Shown here piece after piece: positions 1-7,526 of a DNA stretch of 60,211 bases. Positions within the stretch are counted from its first letter, which is position 1, and each line of letters starts with the position of its first letter. Source of the stretch: Bacteroidota bacterium (GTDB lineage: Bacteria > Bacteroidota > Bacteroidia > Bacteroidales > Porphyromonadaceae); contig JAEWGA010000074.1 in the NCBI GenBank assembly GCA_023388555.1, positions 1-60,211 on the forward strand, in the 5' to 3' direction. The notes below the pieces were generated by a model. The model ran no database searches. It was not told the DNA's origin and worked only from the letters and a program-made list of their open reading frames with translations. The position numbers and the translations under genes were made by a program.

Positions 1-59
1 CCTTCTACATTTCTGTTGTTATCAACCGATAAAATAGACTTTAGCGCATTTGAGCAAAA

Positions 60-113
60 AAATAAGCACCGAACATTCGTATAGAATTGTATACGAACAT
101 TCGGTGCTTATTT
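60..113. terminator. Long bidirectional hairpin terminator
   Basis: Two 24-base arms (60-83 and 90-113) pair with only two mismatches around a 6-base loop. A-run before the left arm and T-run at the right arm would let it end transcription from either side. Inside each arm sits CGAACATTCG or most of it, so the structure also contains a short near-palindrome in direct orientation. No gene is visible to its left within the window, so it probably serves a gene off the left edge. Confidence 0.6.
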
Positions 114-524
114 AGAAACTATCAGTATAAGCTGAATTGAAATATACAATTGTGTTTTGTTGAAAGGCTGTGTTTTAAAAATTTAATACTCAGATGTTCG
201 CGGCCGTAAAACGCATATTGAGGCGGTGTTTTTCCTCACGTAATTTGCTGTTAGCCAAGCTATAGTATTATCTTATCTATAAGTTTTATATTTGTGTGTT
301 ACTTGGTTAGCTCTATTTCCCCACTTCTCCCCCACCCTTTGGGCAACCACTTCAAATTAAACACTTAGAATTCAGCATTTTAATAGCGTATTCTATATAA
401 GCAATAGTGGGCGTTATTCTTTGTTTTCGGTTGTTTTATTCGTGTAATCAGCAGTTTTTACACACTTGTATACATATAAGTTTGTATATTTGAGAAGCGT
501 CTAAATTGCCTTATACAATAGTAT
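114..524. other. Intergenic stretch before the first gene
   Basis: About 410 bases without a convincing reading frame or RNA gene. It is AT-rich, with a C-rich patch near 318-345. The last 60 bases carry the promoter and repeated TTGTATA motifs described separately. Nothing else is recognisable. Confidence 0.5.
466..492 (+). promoter_or_regulatory. Promoter and possible autoregulatory site of the HTH gene
   Basis: TATATTTG at 485-492 matches the Bacteroidetes -7 consensus TAnnTTTG, 33 bases before the ATG at 525. A TTG at 466-468 is a possible -33 element with a shorter than usual spacer of 16 bases. The motif TTGTATA occurs at 466 and again within 482-488, a spaced direct repeat that would suit binding by the encoded HTH protein; that role is inference. 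Confidence 0.45.
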
Positions 525-947
525 ATGAAAGAGATTCGTGATAGGATATCCTATATTATTGAGTGTGAAGGATTAACCCAAAACTCATTTGCAGAGCGCT
601 GTGGTGTGAAAGCTGCCATGCTAAGCCATGTACTAAAAGGAAGAAATGCACCAAGCGTTTTATTGCTTCAAAGTATTCTTGAGGCATTTCCTATGTATGG
701 TAGTGATTGGCTTATTCTTGGTAAAGGAGAAATAACAGTATCCCCATCTTCGACGGAGAAGATGCCCAATATAAACTTACCCCTCTTTGACACCGTTACC
801 GAAGATCCTTTGCCCGATAAAATCACGCCCCCTCTTTCCAAAGATTCCTTAGAATCCAAACGTTCCGTAATGAATAGCAGAAAAGATATCTCTAAGATTA
901 TTGTATTGTATGAGGATGGAACGTTCGACTGTTTTTCCCCTCAATAA
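525..947 (+). CDS. XRE-like helix-turn-helix protein
   Basis: A 140-aa protein. Residues about 5-65 form a Cro/CI-type helix-turn-helix (NSFAERCGVKAAMLSHVLKG matches the turn and recognition helix), followed by a W-x-I-L-x-G-K-G motif (residues 62-68) common in Bacteroidales regulators of this type. The remaining half (about 70-140) is polar, Ser/Pro-rich, and ends with a short beta-like segment (KIIVLYEDGTFDCFSP). It likely acts as a cytoplasmic DNA-binding repressor. Targets are unknown; the next two genes on the same strand are candidates, as is its own promoter. Confidence 0.75.
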   Translation: MKEIRDRISYIIECEGLTQNSFAERCGVKAAMLSHVLKGRNAPSVLLLQSILEAFPMYGSDWLILGKGEITVSPSSTEKMPNINLPLFDTVTEDPLPDKITPPLSKDSLESKRSVMNSRKDISKIIVLYEDGTFDCFSPQ

Positions 948-1063
948 GCCATTTATGCTAGTTGGTTTGAGTTTTTTTAACCGAGAATATCGGGGAATTC
1001 CCGTTTTTATATCTATCTTGCAATTAGAATAATGAATTGTCTAACCCTCAAAATTAACTTCCC

Positions 1064-1312
1064 ATGACTATCACATTTAATGAATTACGTAGAGTTAAAG
1101 ACTCTTTGCCCGACGGTGCAATGCATCGTATAGCCGATGAATTAGGACTTTCGGTAGAAACTGTAAGAAATTACTTTGGAGGAGCAAATTACACTGCTGG
1201 TGAAAGTTCTGGTATACATATAGAATCGGGCCCTGAGGGCGGTATTGTAATGATAGAAGATTTAGGTATCTGGAACAAGGCTTTGGAAATACTTGCAGAG
1301 TCGGACCAATAG
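1064..1312 (+). CDS. Small putative DNA-binding protein
   Basis: An 82-aa protein whose first 45 residues resemble a helix-turn-helix (HRIADELGLSVETVRNYFGG), followed by a short acidic, glycine-rich tail ending in a helix (IWNKALEILAE). Proteins of this layout are widespread in Bacteroidales as unnamed DNA-binding proteins. It lies between an XRE regulator and a Usp protein on the same strand, separated by 116 and 42 bases, so the last two may be cotranscribed. No partner or target is visible from sequence. Confidence 0.65.
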   Translation: MTITFNELRRVKDSLPDGAMHRIADELGLSVETVRNYFGGANYTAGESSGIHIESGPEGGIVMIEDLGIWNKALEILAESDQ

Positions 1313-1354
1313 TATTAGAATTATTTTTTAATCTCATTTCCTATTGATATCATT

Positions 1355-2485
1355 ATGGCTGAATCTAAATACACGTTATTAGCCATCTGCACCTATGAAA
1401 AGGCTCAAATACTAAAGACAATTTTGGAAGGAGAAGGTGTTATGGTGTTAATTGAGAATGCCAATAAAATCCAACCGATTGTAGCAGATGGTGTGAGAAT
1501 TAATATTTTGGAAGAGGACTTTGAGAAGGCCCGAGAGATTATAGAAGATCTTCGGTTATCGGAACTGCTAATGCCAGCAAAAGAGAAAAAGCCCTTAAAA
1601 AAAAGAACCAATACAATATTGGTGCCCGTGGATTTCTCTTCGCACTCCTGGAATGCAGCTGTTTGGGCTGTGAACTTTGCTTCTCGGATTGGTGCAGACG
1701 TCTTTTTATTACACGTTTTGTACGTGCCCTTTTACATGGGAGGCGCATTTTCTTTGGAGGCAGGAGGTGGAGCTGTGCCTTATGGCCTTACCGCTGAAAG
1801 GATCTCGGCTCTGCAAAAAGAAGCTAAGAATAGGATGACCACCTTTCTTGAAAAGCTAATAAGAAGTGCAGTTGATGCAGGCGAGTTGCCTAAAACAGAA
1901 ATTAAGGCAAGGGTTTTACGTGGGCTTCCCGAGGAAATTATTGTTGATGTTGCTAACAGCATGAATCCCCAACTTATAGTTATGGGAATGCATAACATTA
2001 AACAGGATGGGAATAGCGAGGATAGCATTGTTGATGAGGTTCTGGACCAAAGCCCGGTGCCTGTGTTGGTTATACCAGAGGGGTATTCGGTATCGAGACT
2101 TGCAGATGTATCTCGAATAGGCTTTGCTACGTCGTTCTCGGATAAAGATATTTCGTATTTTCAGGAATTCGTTAGCCTTTCACAGAGGTACACACCCCAA
2201 ATTTATCTTTTCAATATCTCTACATCAAAGAACGAATGGGATACGATAAGGTTAAATGGTTTACAAACCTATTTGTCCGATCTCCATCCCGAAAGCCATA
2301 TAACCCACCGGGTACTCCCTCCTGGAGATAGAATAGAGGCTATTAGAGCATTCATACAAGAAGAGGGAATACAACTTCTTGTACTCCCTCTTTCAAAAAG
2401 GTCTGTTTGGCTTCGCCTATTCTCTCCCAGTTTGGCTCAGCAACTGCTAAGAGATGTCTCTTTGCCAATTCTGCTTTTAAGCTAA
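1355..2485 (+). CDS. Universal stress protein with N-terminal DUF2007-like domain
   Basis: A 376-aa cytoplasmic protein. Residues 1-70 resemble the DUF2007 putative signal-transducing domain (YTLLAICTYEKAQILKTIL, then a V-R-I-x-I-L-x-x-D core). Residues about 86-240 are a UspA domain (TILVPVDFSSHSWNAAVWAV) with a degenerate nucleotide loop (VMGMHNIKQDGNSEDS in place of the usual G-2x-G-9x-G-S/T). Residues 245-376 form a second, more divergent Usp half ending LSLPILLLS-like. Likely a stress-response sensor or modulator; whether it binds ATP is uncertain because the loop is altered. It is convergent with the phosphatase gene, 7 bases apart. Confidence 0.8.
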   Translation: MAESKYTLLAICTYEKAQILKTILEGEGVMVLIENANKIQPIVADGVRINILEEDFEKAREIIEDLRLSELLMPAKEKKPLKKRTNTILVPVDFSSHSWNAAVWAVNFASRIGADVFLLHVLYVPFYMGGAFSLEAGGGAVPYGLTAERISALQKEAKNRMTTFLEKLIRSAVDAGELPKTEIKARVLRGLPEEIIVDVANSMNPQLIVMGMHNIKQDGNSEDSIVDEVLDQSPVPVLVIPEGYSVSRLADVSRIGFATSFSDKDISYFQEFVSLSQRYTPQIYLFNISTSKNEWDTIRLNGLQTYLSDLHPESHITHRVLPPGDRIEAIRAFIQEEGIQLLVLPLSKRSVWLRLFSPSLAQQLLRDVSLPILLLS

Positions 2486-2492
2486 TTGCGAG

Positions 2493-2966
2493 TCACGGTT
2501 TGGGGGCTTGTCCTATTTCGTTCAATAAATTAAGAATACCATCCTCCAGTAAATCTAAAACCAATTCAAAGCCATTAGCGCCACCATAATAAGGATCGGG
2601 GATATAATCATAGCCCCGATCTTTTTTGCAATAGCTTATCATTTTAACCACTTTTTCTGCTGCATTTAAATTTGGAGCCATAGCTTTAAGGGTATTATAG
2701 TTGCTATCATCCATGGCTACGATTATATCTGCAGTTTCAAAATCGTTATACGTTACTGGACGTGCTACAGAGTTAAGGGTATATCCCCGTTGAGAGGCAT
2801 GCCGTACCATTCTGCTATCGGGGGGCATGCCAGCTGTATGGTTACCGGTTGCAGCAGAATCTATTTGAATGTTCTTTATTCCTAACTCTTTTGCTTGTTT
2901 CAGAGCAATAGCTTCTGCGGCTGGAGACCGACAGATATTCCCGAGGCAAACAAATAAAAGCTTCAT
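2493..2966 (-). CDS. Low-molecular-weight protein tyrosine phosphatase
   Basis: A 157-aa enzyme that hydrolyses phosphotyrosine or related phosphoesters. The signature C-x5-R-S loop is at residues 7-14 (CLGNICRS) and the general-acid Asp lies in IPDPYYGG near residue 120; both are intact. Length is normal for the family. It is the last gene of the minus-strand run that begins with nusB, 36 bases after the DUF5606-like gene. In other Bacteroidetes such enzymes often serve in envelope or capsule regulation, but no tyrosine kinase is in this window, so the substrate is unknown. Confidence 0.9.
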   Translation of the reverse strand: MKLLFVCLGNICRSPAAEAIALKQAKELGIKNIQIDSAATGNHTAGMPPDSRMVRHASQRGYTLNSVARPVTYNDFETADIIVAMDDSNYNTLKAMAPNLNAAEKVVKMISYCKKDRGYDYIPDPYYGGANGFELVLDLLEDGILNLLNEIGQAPKP

Positions 2967-3002
2967 TACGGCTGTTTTTTTTAGAATGGTATTACAGGGG
3001 AA

Positions 3003-3425
3003 TTATTGTTTTTCTTCCACGTTTTTTTCTTCTTCTCCAAAAGAAGTAAATCCCGCATTCACAAGGATGTTATACCATTTGGCAAGTTTTTTCATATCCC
3101 CTGAACGGACACGGTTCTCATCGTAGTTGGGCAAAACTTTTTTCATAAACTCCGATAATGTTTCTGCCGATGTCGTTATCTCCTCTAATGGCAAAGACTT
3201 ACCTTCGTACAAACGGTAAATAGAGTCCAACACTTCGCCTAATGGAGTATCTCCTAAGTTTGTGTATATCGATATATCTCCGAGGGAAACTACCTGCTCT
3301 CTTGCAAATAGTGGTAGGCGTTTTTTTGTTTCTAAGTCCTCAACAATAAATGGAGACTTTTGGGCCGAGATAACTTTATAGAGGCCCGCTTTCCCTGTAA
3401 TGGCAAATATTTGATTGAGTTTCAT
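3003..3425 (-). CDS. DUF5606-like conserved Bacteroidales protein
   Basis: A 140-aa soluble protein. The N-terminal 70 residues form a compact beta-rich domain (IFAITGKAGLYKVISAQKS; KKRLPLF; ISIYTNLGDTPLGEVL) and the C-terminal part is helical, with a conserved region ending in a lysine/glutamate-rich tail. It matches my memory of the DUF5606 family, found next to coaE and nusB in Bacteroidales. Function is not known. It sits 9 bases downstream of coaE, almost certainly in the same operon. Confidence 0.75.
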   Translation of the reverse strand: MKLNQIFAITGKAGLYKVISAQKSPFIVEDLETKKRLPLFAREQVVSLGDISIYTNLGDTPLGEVLDSIYRLYEGKSLPLEEITTSAETLSEFMKKVLPNYDENRVRSGDMKKLAKWYNILVNAGFTSFGEEEKNVEEKQ

Positions 3426-3434
3426 ATAGGTACG

Positions 3435-4043
3435 TTATACGTTGGTGTAGTTAATACTAAGGTCCTTTAATACAGCTTCCAAAGATAGTATCAGTGAATT
3501 GGTGCTGTCATTATTTATAATATAGTTAGCATTGTTGGCTTGCTCAGCTTCTTGTTCCTGGGCTTTTTCAAAAAAAAGAAAGCGGTTAGGGGGCATATTC
3601 TTATCCCTTCTTATAACACGCATTCTTCGCGTTTCTTTGGGGGCGATAACGCACAATGTTTTATCGCAAAAACAAGAAAAGGATGATGTGAAAAGTATAG
3701 CCGATTCCAAGGCAACCCAAGGGCTACTTTGCTGCTCTTTCCAAGAAAAAAAGTCATCCCGAAGGGCAGTATGTATAATTTTCTCCAAAGATTTCCTATC
3801 GGCAACAGAGCGAGATAGTATTTCTTGGAGTATAGCATGCTCTATTTCCCCTGTAACAGATATAGGAGAAACGCCCCACAAAAGAGCAATAGACTCCTGC
3901 ACATCTGGCCTGTGATACATCATTTTCGCACGCTTATCGCAATTGTAAATAGGGATGCCATAAAGCCGCAGCAAATTCATCACCATGCTTTTACCACTTC
4001 CTATAAGCCCGCATACGCCTAAAACCTTCGGTATAGCATTCAT
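3435..4043 (-). CDS. coaE: Dephospho-CoA kinase
   Basis: A 202-aa kinase that phosphorylates dephospho-CoA at the 3'-hydroxyl, the last step of coenzyme A synthesis. The Walker A loop GLIGSGKSMV is at residues 12-21, followed by the family's Y-N-C-D-K-R-A-K segment and a basic lid region (RRMRVIRRDKNM). Start overlaps the stop of the upstream YbbR-like gene by 4 bases (ATGA arrangement), a sign of translational coupling. Length is typical. Confidence 0.92.
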   Translation of the reverse strand: MNAIPKVLGVCGLIGSGKSMVMNLLRLYGIPIYNCDKRAKMMYHRPDVQESIALLWGVSPISVTGEIEHAILQEILSRSVADRKSLEKIIHTALRDDFFSWKEQQSSPWVALESAILFTSSFSCFCDKTLCVIAPKETRRMRVIRRDKNMPPNRFLFFEKAQEQEAEQANNANYIINNDSTNSLILSLEAVLKDLSINYTNV

Positions 4044-5026
4044 TTCTCTTCTAATAAATATTCTACCTGGCTGGGATCTGGCTGTATTACCTGGACATAT
4101 TCGGGGTACTCATCTATTAGCACGTTAAGAGAGCCTTGTGCACTATGTTCAATATCTTTCGTCTGAACTGTAACATGGATGTCGGACGACTTTAATAGCT
4201 CCTTTTGACTAACAGGTATTACGCAAACAACCTGGATATAAGAGGGGAATGTTCGGAGTTGATACCTTCCTTTTAGCTTAGGTACATCAATAGGTATACT
4301 GAAAGAAACCTGGACAAGCTTTTCTGTCTCAATATTCAATGTAGTATATTCGGGCAACAAAACTACATTTTTTAAGGTATTGAGTTTTACCTTTATTGTT
4401 TGGCTCTCTTTAATTCCCCGGATTGTAATGGTATCTGTAGAAACTACTTTCAGGGTATCAATTTCTAATTTATTCCCATATACAATCGTTTGTTCGGGAT
4501 TCATCGAAATTCGTTTCAGGATATAACCAGGGTCGGTAATAATCTGCGTCATCAAATGGATAGGCACCTCACGTTTAGCTTTGGGTGCATAGTCGGCATA
4601 AATCTTGCTCGGGCTAATAGCTAAAATTTTTGTGGTTCGGCTCGCGCTTCCAATTTTTTTTTCTACCTCGTTTTGGATTATATCGGGGTTCCAATATAAC
4701 TGTCCCTGCCGAGATGCTTCTATTTTCGGAGAGAGAACGATAGGAGAAAATGAGCCTCCAATACGATAATTCATAAGCGAAAACCCATTATCTCTAACTT
4801 CCACCTCTAAATGGTTAGGCAGGGGTGGAGTAATAGCAATATCCGAGGGAATATCATCATACTCAACAGGGATCTTCAATATTACCGAATAGGAATATTG
4901 AAACGTTTGAATAAGCCAAAGAATTAAGGACAAGAAAAAGAACAAAACAAACAGTAAAGCTCCACGGTCTATCCATCTTCTAAACTGTTTGCGTCCTATA
5001 CTAACAAGCCTACGAATTCCCTTCAT
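4040..5026 (-). CDS. YbbR-like (CdaR-related) membrane-anchored protein
   Basis: A 328-aa protein with one N-terminal membrane span (about residues 22-45, ALLFVLFFFLSLILWLIQTF) and an outside portion made of YbbR-type beta domains (for example PSDIAITPPLPNHLEVEVRD and IVYGNKLEIDTLKVVSTDTI). In Firmicutes YbbR/CdaR regulates the c-di-AMP synthase CdaA; in Bacteroidetes the gene lies with coaE and yajC, and its role is not established. Next to folP in this window no cdaA-like gene is seen. Confidence 0.8.
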   Translation of the reverse strand: MKGIRRLVSIGRKQFRRWIDRGALLFVLFFFLSLILWLIQTFQYSYSVILKIPVEYDDIPSDIAITPPLPNHLEVEVRDNGFSLMNYRIGGSFSPIVLSPKIEASRQGQLYWNPDIIQNEVEKKIGSASRTTKILAISPSKIYADYAPKAKREVPIHLMTQIITDPGYILKRISMNPEQTIVYGNKLEIDTLKVVSTDTITIRGIKESQTIKVKLNTLKNVVLLPEYTTLNIETEKLVQVSFSIPIDVPKLKGRYQLRTFPSYIQVVCVIPVSQKELLKSSDIHVTVQTKDIEHSAQGSLNVLIDEYPEYVQVIQPDPSQVEYLLEEK

Positions 5027-5067
5027 TATTCAACTCTAAAGGTAGAATATGTGTACGGTTCCCTCAA

Positions 5068-5352
5068 TTATTGCGCTCTTTTTTCTGCGTCTTCCAACGA
5101 GTAAAGAGAGTCCAAGGCTATTTTTAATCGCACACCTTCCCAAACCTCTATAACAACTATCTTGGTAGCGGTGTTCACATCTTTTACAATACCATAGATG
5201 CCTCCCGAGGTTACCACCTTATCACCAACCTTAAGGGCCTCTCTACTTTTTTGTAATTGCTTTTGTCTTTTTGTTTGTGGTCGTATAATGAAGAAGTAAA
5301 ATATTACGACCAATAAGACAATCATCAGGATGTTCGAAACTGCTGGGTTCAT
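5068..5352 (-). CDS. yajC: Preprotein translocase subunit YajC
   Basis: A 94-aa single-pass inner-membrane protein associated with SecDF in protein export. A membrane span at residues 7-25 (ILMIVLLVVIFYFFIIRPQ) is followed by the family signature RPQTKRQKQ and a small cytoplasmic domain with GDKVVTSGGIYGIV. Length and layout are standard. It stands between nusB (33 bases) and the ybbR-like gene (41 bases). Confidence 0.95.
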   Translation of the reverse strand: MNPAVSNILMIVLLVVIFYFFIIRPQTKRQKQLQKSREALKVGDKVVTSGGIYGIVKDVNTATKIVVIEVWEGVRLKIALDSLYSLEDAEKRAQ

Positions 5353-5385
5353 ATTCTATATTTTTTAGGGTTATTATGAATATAC

Positions 5386-6297
5386 TTATTCGCCAAGAAT
5401 CTTTCCTTCCGCTTTTAAATCGGTAAAAGCTCGGTGCAAGATTCCGTTAATAAAAAAAGTGCTATTAGGAGTGCTATAATATCGTGCCAAGTTTAGGTAC
5501 TCATTAATAGTAACCTGTGTGGCAATTTGGGGGTTGTGGATAGCTTCGGTCATTGCCAAAAGGAGTATAAGGTAATCCATTTCGCTTACTCTATCCTTAT
5601 CCCAGTTCTTAAAATAGTTGCTCAAGTAATTCTTGTACTCCTTTTCGTGCTGAATGGCATTCCAAAGAAGTTCTTCTCCAAATTTTTTCTCGGCCTCACT
5701 ACCATACATTGGTCGGATTACCTCTTGTAAAGGTAACCCGTTTGCTAATCCGTTAATCACTTTTCTAACAAATGTTGTAACAATTTCAATGTCATCCAAT
5801 ATGTATGCCGAATAACCTTCAAGCAGGCTATGATAATTCTCGTTAGAAAAGAAGTACTTCTTGTATATTGAATTCCAAAAACTTAGAGTTGGGGTTTGTG
5901 GGTCTGCTGCTAAATCTACATTTTCTCGGGCAATTTCCAATACCACCCTATCGTAATACTGCTTTAGCCCATTTCTTTCTGGAGTATACAAATCCAATTT
6001 TTCAACAAAGCTGTCGTCTTTTTCAAGGGCAACGGTTAATGGGTTATGAGCAATCGTCCGGTATAATGTTATAAGTTCTTGGTTTGGAGATAGCTTACTC
6101 TTTTCCACCTCTATTTTTTCTCGAGCAGCTTTTTGGAGGTGCAAAGGCAGTCCGCATAAATATATATACAACCTATAGGAATGCTCTATGGCTAACGAAT
6201 ATATGGACATTGCTTGTTCTGCAGTCACTGTATCTACAAGGAGGTAATTGTACAATACCTGTAATGCCTTTATTCGTATTAATAGTCTGTTAATCAT
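5386..6297 (-). CDS. nusB: Transcription antitermination factor NusB, long Bacteroidetes form
   Basis: A 303-aa protein, about twice the size of E. coli NusB because of an extra N-terminal half, as is usual in Bacteroidetes. It opens with the conserved R-x-x-A-L-Q-V-L-Y motif (RIKALQVLYNYLL), and the canonical C-terminal NusB fold appears at about 220-300 (DYLILLLAMTEA; TINEYLNLARYYSTPNSTFFINGILHR). It binds boxA RNA with S10 in rRNA antitermination. It heads the nusB-yajC-ybbR-coaE run, with a -7 box 43 bases upstream. Confidence 0.93.
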   Translation of the reverse strand: MINRLLIRIKALQVLYNYLLVDTVTAEQAMSIYSLAIEHSYRLYIYLCGLPLHLQKAAREKIEVEKSKLSPNQELITLYRTIAHNPLTVALEKDDSFVEKLDLYTPERNGLKQYYDRVVLEIARENVDLAADPQTPTLSFWNSIYKKYFFSNENYHSLLEGYSAYILDDIEIVTTFVRKVINGLANGLPLQEVIRPMYGSEAEKKFGEELLWNAIQHEKEYKNYLSNYFKNWDKDRVSEMDYLILLLAMTEAIHNPQIATQVTINEYLNLARYYSTPNSTFFINGILHRAFTDLKAEGKILGE

Positions 6298-6339
6298 ATT
6301 ATGTCAAGGGTAAAAGTATAAGCGTTTGCTCCGAGTTCA

Positions 6340-6347
6340 CAAAAGTA
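6340..6347 (-). promoter_or_regulatory. Promoter -7 box of the nusB operon
   Basis: On the minus strand TACTTTTG matches the Bacteroidetes -7 consensus TAnnTTTG, 43-50 bases upstream of the nusB ATG. No clear -33 TTTG is seen upstream, where the sequence is the end of bioD. Confidence 0.4.
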
Positions 6348-6353
6348 CTGTTT

Positions 6354-7046
6354 TTATACGTATTGCGCGTTATTCCTTAATGGTCTAATATCCGGTAACT
6401 CTATCCAATGTATTTGAGGATTTTTCTTGGCTAAGTATTGTTTTAAGTATGTTCTTGTCTCTTCTGTAATCAGTTTATCGGTACAAATGGCAGTATTGTA
6501 TACTACAGCTTCTATATCTACTCCGCTATTTTGTAGGACCTCAATATTAAGTAATGTATGGTTTATGCTGCCCAACTTAGCTGTTGTAACTAAAATAACG
6601 GGGATATGGTGTGTTAAAATATAATCCCTTGTTAAAAAGAGGCCGTCCAGTGGCACCATCAATCCCCCAGCCCCTTCAATTAGCACTTTGTCGTACAACT
6701 TTAGCAAGTCCAAGGTTGCTTTAACTGTTTTGTCATATTCGGGAGCTTTTTTATCCAAAGCAATAGCCATATGAGGAGAACAAGGGTAGCTGTATATTAA
6801 AGGGCACGTTGTTTTATCTGCATCAACGGGCAGAAAAGGGCGTCCCTCTATTTCCCGATGCATGGCTATATCCTCGGAAACTTCTTTGCACCCTGTTTGT
6901 ATCAGCTTCTGCGTTATGCAGTTGATGCCCTCTTCTATCAGTTTCTTCGACAAATAGCCTGTTGCTGCTGTTTTCCCACAATCAGTATCTATACCTGTTA
7001 TAAAATACACAGGTTTATTCAGTATGTCCGACAACATAATTTCCAT
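6354..7046 (-). CDS. bioD: Dethiobiotin synthetase
   Basis: A 230-aa ATP-dependent enzyme that closes the ureido ring of dethiobiotin from 7,8-diaminopelargonate and CO2. The P-loop GIDTDCGKTAATG is at about residues 18-30 (family form G-T-D-T-x-V-G-K-T, here I and C at two places) and the diagnostic EGAGGLMVPL is at about 119-128. No other biotin gene (bioA, bioB, bioF) lies in this window. The start could be Met1 or Met4; both keep the P-loop. Confidence 0.93.
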   Translation of the reverse strand: MEIMLSDILNKPVYFITGIDTDCGKTAATGYLSKKLIEEGINCITQKLIQTGCKEVSEDIAMHREIEGRPFLPVDADKTTCPLIYSYPCSPHMAIALDKKAPEYDKTVKATLDLLKLYDKVLIEGAGGLMVPLDGLFLTRDYILTHHIPVILVTTAKLGSINHTLLNIEVLQNSGVDIEAVVYNTAICTDKLITEETRTYLKQYLAKKNPQIHWIELPDIRPLRNNAQYV

Positions 7047-7095
7047 TGTTTGTTACTTCCCCAATGTGCTACTATAAGCCTCTCAGAATTCGTAT

Positions 7096-7494
7096 TTAGT
7101 CTACTCCAAGGCAGCGTTTTAAACGGATTGTATGGTAATTCCAAATATCCTCCAACAGCTCCACCTCCATGGATAAATCACAATCTTCTACTATTAAAGA
7201 GGTTGTAGCAGAGAGTTCTGTTTTCACAATAGTCATAGAGAAATAAGAAGCTGGATCATCGGTCCATTCCCACTTTATTCCCATATCCTCCTGACGGGAT
7301 AAAATTCTACCTGTCCTATGGTTGCCATCACCATCCCAGTCTACCTGTATTTTATCTCCTATTATTTTCACATTCGGTGCCAGCCACTCGGATAAACCAT
7401 GGTCGGTGGCAATTTGGTTCCATACACTTCTTACTGAAGCCTGTCCCAATACTATTTCTGTACTATATCCTTTCGAGGAATTCATATAATCCAC
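7096..7494 (-). CDS. START-like (SRPBCC) domain protein
   Basis: A 132-aa soluble protein with the helix-grip fold seen in a Bacteroidetes START-like family (VWNQIATDHGLSEWLAPNVK; VDWDGDGNHRTGRIL; IKWEWTDDP). It presumably binds a hydrophobic ligand, unknown. The reading frame opens with GTG at 7494; an ATG three codons later (7485) is an equally good start. It lies 32 bases downstream of the NAD(P)HX repair gene on the same strand. Confidence 0.75.
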   Translation of the reverse strand: MDYMNSSKGYSTEIVLGQASVRSVWNQIATDHGLSEWLAPNVKIIGDKIQVDWDGDGNHRTGRILSRQEDMGIKWEWTDDPASYFSMTIVKTELSATTSLIVEDCDLSMEVELLEDIWNYHTIRLKRCLGVD

Positions 7495-7526
7495 TTCAAT
7501 ATTAGGAATATTACCAAACCATTTGG

